A stretch of DNA of 64,000 bases, taken from NCBI GenBank assembly GCA_000509225.1, contig BAOK01000001.1, positions 744,001-808,000 of the forward strand, read 5' to 3'. The position numbers and the translations under genes were made by a program. The notes under the pieces were generated by a model. It ran no database searches. It was not told the origin of the DNA and was given only the letters and a program-made list of their open reading frames with translations. Positions 57,438 through 64,000 of the stretch are shown here, in pieces (positions within the stretch are counted from its first letter, which is position 1; each line of letters begins with the position of its first letter). Source of the stretch: Parvibaculaceae bacterium Mf 1.05b.01. Its GTDB lineage: Bacteria > Pseudomonadota > Alphaproteobacteria > Parvibaculales > Parvibaculaceae.

Positions 57438-57684
57438 CCGCCAACTTTCGCGCCAGGCAGTAGGCGGTTACCGGTACTGATAACCGACAAACCTAAACGC
57501 TGACGCCCGAAATCGACGATAAGGACTGGGGCATGACCCTGGGTTTTCTCAGGGTCCTCTGCAAGTTTAGGCACTGGCATTAAGTGAATGTCGCATGTGT
57601 CTAATGGCCGTGTGCAACCTAAAGGGACTTTCCCGGTAGCACGCGGTTTTGTGTTTGGATGAACTAGAGGAACGGCAGAGCAAT
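57438..57684 (+). promoter_or_regulatory. Long structured leader of rpsL
   Basis: About 240 bases without a gene. Hairpins CGGTTA/TAACCG (57465-57486) and GACCCTG/CAGGGTC (57535-57556). A candidate site for S7/S12 operon feedback, but no known motif was recognised. Confidence 0.35.
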
Positions 57685-58056
57685 ATGCCAACTATCCAAC
57701 AACTGATCCGCAAGCCGCGCAAAGTGCCGGTGAAGCGAAACAAGGTGCCAGCGATGGAGGCTTGTCCTCAGAAGCGCGGCGTCTGTACACGTGTTTATAC
57801 GACGACACCAAAGAAGCCGAACTCGGCTCTTCGTAAGGTTGCCCGTGTTCGTCTGACCAATGGTTTTGAAGTAACCAGCTATATCCCTGGTGAAGGTCAT
57901 AACCTTCAAGAGCACTCCGTGGTGATGATCCGCGGCGGTCGTGTGAAGGATTTGCCCGGCGTTCGCTATCACATCATTCGTGGTGTGCTCGATACGCAGG
58001 GTGTGAAAGACCGTAAGCAGCGCCGTTCGAAATACGGCGCCAAGCGTCCTAAGTAA
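57685..58056 (+). CDS. rpsL: 30S ribosomal protein S12
   Basis: 123 residues; decoding-centre protein. Contains [14 protein letters not shown] and [12 protein letters not shown]. The streptomycin-determining K43 (TPKKPNS) and the later PGVRYH segment are wild type. Start at ATG 57685 by family length; the frame is open to 57649. First gene of the rpsL-rpsG-fusA-tuf operon. Confidence 0.98.
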   Translation: MPTIQQLIRKPRKVPVKRNKVPAMEACPQKRGVCTRVYTTTPKKPNSALRKVARVRLTNGFEVTSYIPGEGHNLQEHSVVMIRGGRVKDLPGVRYHIIRGVLDTQGVKDRKQRRSKYGAKRPK

Positions 58057-58068
58057 GGAATACGATAG

Positions 58069-58539
58069 ATGTCGCGACGTCACCGCGCAGAGAAACGAGA
58101 AGTCATTCCTGACGCCAAGTTTGGCGATCTGGTTCTGACGAAATTCATGAATAGCCTCATGAAAGACGGCAAGAAGTCGACCGCTGAGCGGATTGTCTAT
58201 GGTGCCTTCGACAAGATGGCTGAGAAGGGGACTGCTGATCCTCTCCGCACTTTCCATGAAGCTCTGGAAAATGTGATGCCGGCACTTGAGGTTCGTTCTC
58301 GCCGTGTTGGTGGTGCGACCTATCAGGTTCCTGTTGAGGTTCGTCCAGATCGTAAGCGCGCTCTCGCCATTCGTTGGTTGATTACAGCTGCACGCGGTCG
58401 GAACGAAAACACGATGGTTGATCGCCTGTCGGCGGAAATCCTCGATGCATCAAATAATCGCGGCTCTGCAGTGAAGAAGCGTGAAGACACGCATCGCATG
58501 GCAGAAGCGAACCGCGCCTTCTCACACTATCGCTGGTAA
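58069..58539 (+). CDS. rpsG: 30S ribosomal protein S7
   Basis: 156 residues; nucleates the head of the small subunit by binding 16S r[22 protein letters not shown], the [14 protein letters not shown] block and [14 protein letters not shown] are family signatures. ATG start behind AAGGAA. 12 bases after rpsL, 28 before fusA. Confidence 0.98.
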   Translation: MSRRHRAEKREVIPDAKFGDLVLTKFMNSLMKDGKKSTAERIVYGAFDKMAEKGTADPLRTFHEALENVMPALEVRSRRVGGATYQVPVEVRPDRKRALAIRWLITAARGRNENTMVDRLSAEILDASNNRGSAVKKREDTHRMAEANRAFSHYRW

Positions 58540-58567
58540 CAGACAGGCGCTTTAGAGGTTTAAGATC

Positions 58568-60643
58568 ATGGCACGCCAGACAAAACTCGAGGACTACCGC
58601 AATATCGGCATCATGGCCCATATTGATGCGGGTAAGACCACGACGACGGAACGGATCCTCTACTACACAGGTAAGAGCCACAAAATTGGCGAAGTGCATG
58701 ATGGCGCTGCGACGATGGACTGGATGGAGCAGGAGCAAGAGCGCGGGATTACGATTACCTCCGCTGCGACAACCTGTTTCTGGAATGACAAGCGCATCAA
58801 CATCATCGATACGCCTGGCCACGTGGACTTCACGATTGAAGTCGAGCGTTCGCTACGGGTGCTTGATGGCGCGGTAGCAGTGTTTGACTCCGTTGCTGGT
58901 GTTGAGCCGCAGTCTGAGACTGTTTGGCGCCAGGCGGACCGTTATGCGGTTCCTCGCATGTGTTTCATCAATAAGATGGACCGTATGGGCGCAGACTTCT
59001 TCCGCTGCGTGGAGATGATCGTTGACCGCCTGGGCGCGACGCCGTTGGTGTTGCAGCTTCCAATCGGTGCGGAGGCTGAGTATGAAGGTCTCGTCGATCT
59101 CATCAAGATGAAAGAGATCATCTGGAAAGACGAAAACCTTGGCGCTGAATTCGAATATGTCGATATTCGTGACTCGCTGAAGGACCAGGCTGCTGAATAC
59201 CGCACAGCGCTCGTCGAAGCCGCTGTTGAAATCGAAGATGAGGCGATGGAAGCCTATCTTGAAGGCAATGAGCCAGACGAAGAAACGCTGAAGCGCTGCA
59301 TCCGTAAGGGTACAATTGAGCAGAATTTTGTTCCGGTCCTTAATGGCACAGCGTTTAAGAACAAAGGTGTACAGCCGCTTCTCGACGCCGTTGTTGATTA
59401 CATGCCTTCGCCGCTCGATGTTAAAGCGATTGACGGTATTGATGCGAAGACTGAAGAAGCCACGGTTCGTGAAGCTTCTGACGACGTCCCGGCGTCGGCT
59501 CTTGCCTTTAAGATCATGAACGACCCGTTTGTGGGCTCGCTGACATTCGCCCGCGTTTATTCAGGTGTGTTCACTGCCGGTTCCGGCGTGTTGAACACAG
59601 TGAAGGACAAGCGTGAGCGTATTGGTCGTATGCTTCTGATGCACGCTAACAGCCGTGAAGAAGTGAAAGAGGCTTATGCTGGCGATATTGTCGCGCTTGC
59701 CGGCCTCAAAGACACCACAACCGGTGACACGCTATGTGATCCAAACAGCCCTGTAATCCTGGAACGGATGGAATTTCCTGATCCGGTTATTGAGGTTGCT
59801 GTTGAGCCAAAGACCAAAGCCGACCAGGAGAAGATGGGTATGGCGCTTGCGCGTCTCGCCCAGGAAGACCCTTCCTTCCGCGTTTCTTCAGATGAAGAAA
59901 GTGGCCAGACGATTATCGCTGGTATGGGTGAGCTTCACTTGGACATTCTTGTTGACCGCATGAAGCGTGAATTCAAGGTTGAGGCGAATGTTGGTGCACC
60001 TCAGGTGGCTTATCGTGAGACCTTCACGAAAGAAGCGGACATCGATTACACCCACAAGAAGCAGTCGGGTGGTTCTGGTCAGTTTGCTCGGATCAAAATG
60101 GTTGTTACACCGGGCGAGGTTGGCTCAGGCTTGGTCTTCAACAGCAAGATTGTTGGTGGGTCTATTCCGAAGGAATATATCCCGGGTGTTGAGAAGGGTA
60201 TCAAGAGTGTCGCTGAGAACGGTGTTCTCGCAGGCTTCCCTCTGATTGACTTCGAAGTCACTCTGACCGACGGCGCGTTCCATGATGTTGACTCCAGCGT
60301 TCTCGCGTTTGAGATCGCAGCACGGGCAGCGATGCGAGAGATCGCTCCGAAGGCGGGTGCCAAGCTTCTTGAGCCCATCATGAAGGTCGAGGTGGTGACA
60401 CCTGAAGACTATATGGGTGACGTGATTGGCGATTTGAGCAGCCGTCGCGGACAGATTGCCGGCAGTGAAAACCGCGGCGTCGCGACAGCGATCAACGCCA
60501 TGGTGCCACTCGCAAACATGTTTGGGTATGTGAACAATCTGCGGTCGATGTCGCAGGGCCGGGCGCAGTACACCATGCAATTCGATCACTATGAGCAAGT
60601 GCCGCAAGCGGTCTCTGATGAGATCCAAGCAAAACTCGCTTAA
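58568..60643 (+). CDS. fusA: Elongation factor G
   Basis: 691 residues, five-domain GTPase driving translocation. [15 protein letters not shown] (P-loop), [21 protein letters not shown] and NKMDRMGAD are intact; domain IV has [15 protein letters not shown]. Single full-length copy in the window. ATG start with AGAGG upstream. 37 bases before tuf copy 2. Confidence 0.98.
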   Translation: MARQTKLEDYRNIGIMAHIDAGKTTTTERILYYTGKSHKIGEVHDGAATMDWMEQEQERGITITSAATTCFWNDKRINIIDTPGHVDFTIEVERSLRVLDGAVAVFDSVAGVEPQSETVWRQADRYAVPRMCFINKMDRMGADFFRCVEMIVDRLGATPLVLQLPIGAEAEYEGLVDLIKMKEIIWKDENLGAEFEYVDIRDSLKDQAAEYRTALVEAAVEIEDEAMEAYLEGNEPDEETLKRCIRKGTIEQNFVPVLNGTAFKNKGVQPLLDAVVDYMPSPLDVKAIDGIDAKTEEATVREASDDVPASALAFKIMNDPFVGSLTFARVYSGVFTAGSGVLNTVKDKRERIGRMLLMHANSREEVKEAYAGDIVALAGLKDTTTGDTLCDPNSPVILERMEFPDPVIEVAVEPKTKADQEKMGMALARLAQEDPSFRVSSDEESGQTIIAGMGELHLDILVDRMKREFKVEANVGAPQVAYRETFTKEADIDYTHKKQSGGSGQFARIKMVVTPGEVGSGLVFNSKIVGGSIPKEYIPGVEKGIKSVAENGVLAGFPLIDFEVTLTDGAFHDVDSSVLAFEIAARAAMREIAPKAGAKLLEPIMKVEVVTPEDYMGDVIGDLSSRRGQIAGSENRGVATAINAMVPLANMFGYVNNLRSMSQGRAQYTMQFDHYEQVPQAVSDEIQAKLA

Positions 60644-60680
60644 TCAGCGAAGAACAATACAGTTCTGAGGGAGCCTTAAG

Positions 60681-61871
60681 ATGGCCAAAGAGAAATTCGA
60701 GCGTAATAAGCCACACGTTAACATTGGCACGATTGGTCACGTTGACCACGGTAAGACGACGCTGACGGCGGCGATTACGAAAGTGCTTGCTGAATCTGGT
60801 GGGGCAGATTTTTCTGATTATGCAGATATCGACAAGGCGCCAGAAGAGAAGGCCCGGGGTATTACGATCTCGACTGCCCACGTTGAGTATGAGACGGCGA
60901 ACCGTCACTACGCGCACGTGGACTGCCCAGGTCACGCTGACTATGTGAAGAACATGATCACCGGTGCGGCTCAGATGGATGGTGGCATTCTTGTTGTGAA
61001 CGCAGCTGATGGCCCGATGCCACAGACCCGCGAGCACATTCTTCTTGCCCGTCAGGTTGGTGTTCCAGCACTTGTTGTTTATCTCAACAAGGTTGACCAG
61101 GTTGATGACGAAGAGCTTCTTGAGCTGGTTGAAATGGAAGTGCGTGAGCTTCTTTCCGAATATGGCTTCCCTGGAGATGACATTCCGATCATTGCTGGTT
61201 CAGCTCTCGCTGCTCTTGAAGGCCGCGACGACACTATCGGCAAGGAAAGCATCCTGAAGCTGATGGAAGCGGTTGACGAAGCTATTCCACAGCCAGAGCG
61301 GGCGGTTAACCTGCCATTCCTGATGCCGATTGAGGATGTGTTCTCCATCTCGGGTCGCGGGACTGTTGTGACGGGTCGTGTTGAGCGCGGTGTGATCAAT
61401 GTTGGTGACGAAATTGAAATCGTCGGCATCAAGGACACGCAGAAGACGACCTGTACGGGTGTTGAAATGTTCCGCAAGCTGCTTGATAGCGGTGAAGCCG
61501 GTGACAATATCGGGGCTCTGCTTCGTGGTGTTGACCGCGAACAGGTTGAGCGCGGTCAGGTTCTTTGTGCCCCTGGTTCGATCACCCCGCACACGAAGTT
61601 TACGGCTGAAGCCTACATTCTGACGAAGGATGAAGGTGGTCGTCACACGCCCTTCTTCACGAATTATCGTCCACAGTTCTACTTCCGGACGACGGATGTG
61701 ACGGGTGTTGTGAGCCTTCCTGCAGGCACCGAGATGGTGATGCCAGGAGATAATGTTGCCATTGAGGTTGAGCTGATCGCACCGATCGCCATGGAAGAGA
61801 AGCTCCGCTTCGCTATCCGTGAAGGCGGACGGACCGTCGGATCCGGCGTCGTTTCCTCAATCATCGAGTAA
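60681..61871 (+). CDS. tuf: Elongation factor Tu (copy 2)
   Basis: 396 residues, with the same amino-acid sequence as copy 1 at 40322. The genes differ at about eighteen positions, all silent, concentrated in the first 240 and last 260 bases, with a nearly identical centre, as expected from gene conversion. ATG start behind GAGGGAG. Last gene of the str operon and upstream of the S10 operon. Confidence 0.98.
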   Translation: MAKEKFERNKPHVNIGTIGHVDHGKTTLTAAITKVLAESGGADFSDYADIDKAPEEKARGITISTAHVEYETANRHYAHVDCPGHADYVKNMITGAAQMDGGILVVNAADGPMPQTREHILLARQVGVPALVVYLNKVDQVDDEELLELVEMEVRELLSEYGFPGDDIPIIAGSALAALEGRDDTIGKESILKLMEAVDEAIPQPERAVNLPFLMPIEDVFSISGRGTVVTGRVERGVINVGDEIEIVGIKDTQKTTCTGVEMFRKLLDSGEAGDNIGALLRGVDREQVERGQVLCAPGSITPHTKFTAEAYILTKDEGGRHTPFFTNYRPQFYFRTTDVTGVVSLPAGTEMVMPGDNVAIEVELIAPIAMEEKLRFAIREGGRTVGSGVVSSIIE

Positions 61872-61882
61872 GGATTAAGGGG

Positions 61883-61915
61883 CGCGGTGCCCACTTTGAC
61901 ACCGCGTTCTCTTCT
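61883..61915 (+). terminator. Partial terminator/attenuator between tuf and rpsJ
   Basis: CGCGGTG (61883-61889), 10-base loop, CACCGCG (61900-61906), then the pyrimidine-rich TTCTCTTCT. Imperfect T run suggests readthrough into rpsJ. Confidence 0.5.
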
Positions 61916-61939
61916 GGCCCCAGGGCATAAGGACTGAAC

Positions 61940-62248
61940 ATGCAAAGTCAAAATATTCGGATCCGGTTGAAAGCCTTTGACCATCGTGTCTTAGACAATT
62001 CGACCAAGGAGATCGTGAATACCGCGAAACGGACTGGCGCAAATGTGCGCGGCCCAATTCCACTTCCGACACGGCTTGAAAAGTTCACCGTGCTCCGTGG
62101 ACCGCATATCGACAAGAAGAGCCGCGAGCAGTTCGAAATTCGGACACATAAGCGTCTTCTAGACATTGTCGACCCTACGCCGCAGACGGTAGACGCTCTT
62201 ATGAAGCTCGACCTGGCAGCCGGTGTCGATGTTGAGATCAAGCTCTAA
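61940..62248 (+). CDS. rpsJ: 30S ribosomal protein S10 (NusE)
   Basis: 102 residues; small-subunit head protein and NusB partner in antitermination. [20 protein letters not shown] and [26 protein letters not shown] are diagnostic. ATG start behind AAGGA. First gene of the S10 operon, 40 bases before the rplC start. Confidence 0.98.
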   Translation: MQSQNIRIRLKAFDHRVLDNSTKEIVNTAKRTGANVRGPIPLPTRLEKFTVLRGPHIDKKSREQFEIRTHKRLLDIVDPTPQTVDALMKLDLAAGVDVEIKL

Positions 62249-62288
62249 GGGGACTTTCGTCTCCAAACGATAAAAGGAATTGGGACCC

Positions 62289-63050
62289 ATGCGTTCCGGT
62301 GTGATTGTTCAAAAAATGGGAATGACCCGCCTCTTCACTGAAGAGGGACGGCACGTGCCTGTCACGGTACTGCGCCTCGACAATTGTCAGGTTGTTGCTC
62401 AAAGAACCGAAGAAAAGAACGGCTACTCGGCAGTCCAACTGGGCGCTGGCAAAGCCAAAGTGAAAAACACAACGCGTGCAGCGCGCGGTCACTTCGCGGT
62501 GGCCCATGTTGAGCCGAAGCGGAAACTCGCAGAGTTCCGTGTCAGCGAAGACAATATGCTGGACGTGGGTGCGGAGATCACCGCTGACCACTTTATTTCC
62601 GGGCAGCGCGTCGATGCATCAGGCGTTTCGATCGGTAAGGGTTTTGCCGGTGCGATGAAGCGTCACAATTTTGGCGGCCTTCGGGCATCGCACGGTGTGT
62701 CCATTTCGCACCGTAGCCATGGTTCGACTGGTCAGTGTCAGGATCCGGGCAAGGTCTTCAAAGGTAAGAAGATGGCCGGTCAGATGGGCTCTGTTCGGGT
62801 TACGACGCAGAACCTCGAGATCGTCAAGACGGATGTTGACCGTGGTCTGATCATGGTCAAAGGCGCAGTGCCAGGGTCCAAAGGTGGTTGGGTGTTCCTG
62901 CGGGACGCGGTGAAGAAGCCTCTTCCTGAAGGTGTGCCGATGCCGGCTGCTATTCGGGCGGGTGCGGAAGCACCAGCGGCTGCGGAAGAAGCACCTGCTG
63001 AAGCCGCGCCAGATGCTCCGGCGGCTGACGAACAGAAGGATGACGCGTGA
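62289..63050 (+). CDS. rplC: 50S ribosomal protein L3
   Basis: 253 residues; assembly protein near the peptidyl-transferase centre. [22 protein letters not shown] at the N-terminus, [20 protein letters not shown] and the loop [23 protein letters not shown]-terminal Ala/Pro/Glu-rich tail of about 35 residues extends beyond the usual fold, as in many alphaproteobacteria. Start at ATG 62289; TTG 62280 is less likely. The stop overlaps the rplD start (TGATG). Confidence 0.97.
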   Translation: MRSGVIVQKMGMTRLFTEEGRHVPVTVLRLDNCQVVAQRTEEKNGYSAVQLGAGKAKVKNTTRAARGHFAVAHVEPKRKLAEFRVSEDNMLDVGAEITADHFISGQRVDASGVSIGKGFAGAMKRHNFGGLRASHGVSISHRSHGSTGQCQDPGKVFKGKKMAGQMGSVRVTTQNLEIVKTDVDRGLIMVKGAVPGSKGGWVFLRDAVKKPLPEGVPMPAAIRAGAEAPAAAEEAPAEAAPDAPAADEQKDDA

Positions 63051-63670
63051 TGAAGGCGGATGTGACCACACTTGAGGCCAAGAAGGCCGGATCGGTCGAC
63101 CTGCCGGACGAATTGTTCGCGCTGGAGCCTCGTGCTGATTTGCTGCATCGGATGGTGAACTACCAATTGGCGAAGCGCCAAGCTGGTACGCATAAAACCA
63201 AGGGCCGGTCAGAGATCACAGGGACGACCAAGAAAATGTATCGCCAGAAGGGCACCGGCGGTGCGCGTCATGGTGATAAGAAGGTTCCGCAGTTCCGCGG
63301 CGGTGGTAAGGCTTTCGGACCGGTTGTTCGCAGCCATGCGATCGATATGCCTAAGAAGGTTCGCGCTTTGGCTCTAAAGCACGCGCTCTCCAGCAAGCTG
63401 AAAGCTGAAAAGCTGATCGTGTTGGAAGATGCGAAGTCGAAAGACGGTAAGACAGCTGCTCTGCGCGGCGCACTTACGAAGCTCGGTCTGACATCGGCTC
63501 TCATCATTGATGGGGCAGAAGTAGACGATAAGTTCGCGATGGCGTCTCGGAACATTCCATCTGTGGACGTTCTACCAGTGCAAGGCATCAACGTGTATGA
63601 CATTTTGCGGCGTGACACTTTGGTCTTGACCAAGGCAGCGCTGGAAGGCCTGGAGGCTCGGTTCAAATGA
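63050..63670 (+). CDS. rplD: 50S ribosomal protein L4
   Basis: 206 residues; lines the exit tunnel and, in enterobacteria, represses the S10 operon. [24 protein letters not shown] and the extended loop [11 protein letters not shown] with [12 protein letters not shown] are family features. ATG start at 63050 inside the rplC stop (a GTG at 63047 is in frame). Overlaps rplW by 4 bases. Confidence 0.97.
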   Translation: MKADVTTLEAKKAGSVDLPDELFALEPRADLLHRMVNYQLAKRQAGTHKTKGRSEITGTTKKMYRQKGTGGARHGDKKVPQFRGGGKAFGPVVRSHAIDMPKKVRALALKHALSSKLKAEKLIVLEDAKSKDGKTAALRGALTKLGLTSALIIDGAEVDDKFAMASRNIPSVDVLPVQGINVYDILRRDTLVLTKAALEGLEARFK

Positions 63671-63960
63671 GTGAAGCTCGTCACTATGACGCCATCCTCT
63701 CTCCGGTAATCACCGAGAAGTCGACACTGGCATCTGAGCATAACCAGGTTGTATTCCGGGTGCCGCTTGATGCGACGAAGCCTCAGGTTAAGGCGGCGGT
63801 CGAGAAATTGTTCAGCGTAAAGGTGAAAGCGGTCAATACGCTTCGCCAGCAGGGCAAGCTGAAGCGGTTCCGCGGCGTGAGCGGTAAGCAGGGCGACTAC
63901 AAGAAAGCAATTGTGACACTTGAAGACGGTCACTCCATTGATGTGAGCACCGGTCTTTAA
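63667..63960 (+). CDS. rplW: 50S ribosomal protein L23
   Basis: 97 residues; sits at the tunnel exit and docks trigger factor and [24 protein letters not shown] and the [22 protein letters not shown] segment match L23. ATG start overlapping the rplD stop by 4 bases. Followed by rplB at the window end. Confidence 0.97.
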   Translation: MSEARHYDAILSPVITEKSTLASEHNQVVFRVPLDATKPQVKAAVEKLFSVKVKAVNTLRQQGKLKRFRGVSGKQGDYKKAIVTLEDGHSIDVSTGL

Positions 63961-63991
63961 GGACGGCAGCAAAAGCGAAAGCTGAGACGTT

Positions 63992-64000
63992 ATGGCACTA
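63992..64000 (+). CDS. rplB: 50S ribosomal protein L2, first three codons (cut by window end)
   Basis: ATG GCA CTA at the window edge, 31 bases after the rplW stop. MAL is the usual start of L2, and rplB always follows rplW in the S10 operon. Only position and these codons support it. Confidence 0.6.

Overview
The window looks like the chromosome of an alphaproteobacterium. The evidence is the form of the transcription/translation super-locus (tRNA-Tyr, tRNA-Gly, tuf, tRNA-Trp, secE, nusG, rplKAJL, rpoBC, then rpsL-rpsG-fusA-tuf-rpsJ-rplCDW), FNR/FixK-type boxes of the form TTGAT-N4-ATCAA, frequent GTG and TTG starts, and a dense set of acyl-CoA and short-chain dehydrogenase genes typical of lipid- or hydrocarbon-using marine and soil lineages. 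I cannot name a genus from sequence alone. No phage, insertion sequence, CRISPR array or integrase was seen.

Bases 1-33850 are accessory metabolism. In order: a thiolase; a degenerate EAL protein; a Nudix hydrolase; an HPt protein; NAD kinase with an AbrB-type transporter; a three-gene copper-linked cluster (Cys-rich small protein, OprC-like TonB receptor, Met/His-rich outer-membrane protein); moaA; glpK; an FAD-linked oxidase, a class II aldolase and a form II CoxL/XdhA-like subunit; a TPR protein; yaaA; a TetR-led operon with an unclassified 344-residue protein and an SDR; three small exported or membrane proteins (21.3-22.4 kb); acyl-CoA dehydrogenase and enoyl-CoA hydratase; an SDR; a quinol-type nitric oxide reductase; two more SDRs; a rimK-type cluster (small ORF, retropepsin-like protease, ATP-grasp ligase, AstE/AspA-type metallohydrolase); a fifth SDR; and tRNA-Thr.

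Bases 33850-39700 hold a chemoreceptor, an ECF sigma factor coupled to a small membrane protein, a DUF1761-like membrane protein divergent from a Gfo/Idh/MocA oxidoreductase, and an RlmB-type rRNA methyltransferase.

Bases 39700-64000 are the translation and transcription core, interrupted between rpoC and rpsL by a secreted DUF4344-like metallopeptidase, a secreted amidohydrolase and a persulfide-dioxygenase-like metallohydrolase. The two tuf genes encode the same protein, lie in direct orientation about 20 kb apart, and differ at about eighteen synonymous sites.

The most interesting signals are regulatory and small-protein features. A perfect FNR-type box sits at the ideal distance from a -10 element ahead of an uncharacterised eight-cysteine secreted protein, and a second box precedes the NO reductase. 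A 53-residue Trp/Gly-rich exported peptide has its own terminator. Helically phased TATAGG repeats lie ahead of the rimK-type operon. An ATTC-N8-GAAT operator precedes the persulfide dioxygenase. The rpoC terminator is embedded in the signal-peptide codons of the next gene. Tandem 33-nt hairpins lie between rplA and rplJ. Strong candidates for undescribed function are the FNR-linked secreted Cys-rich protein and the TetR/344-residue protein/SDR operon.
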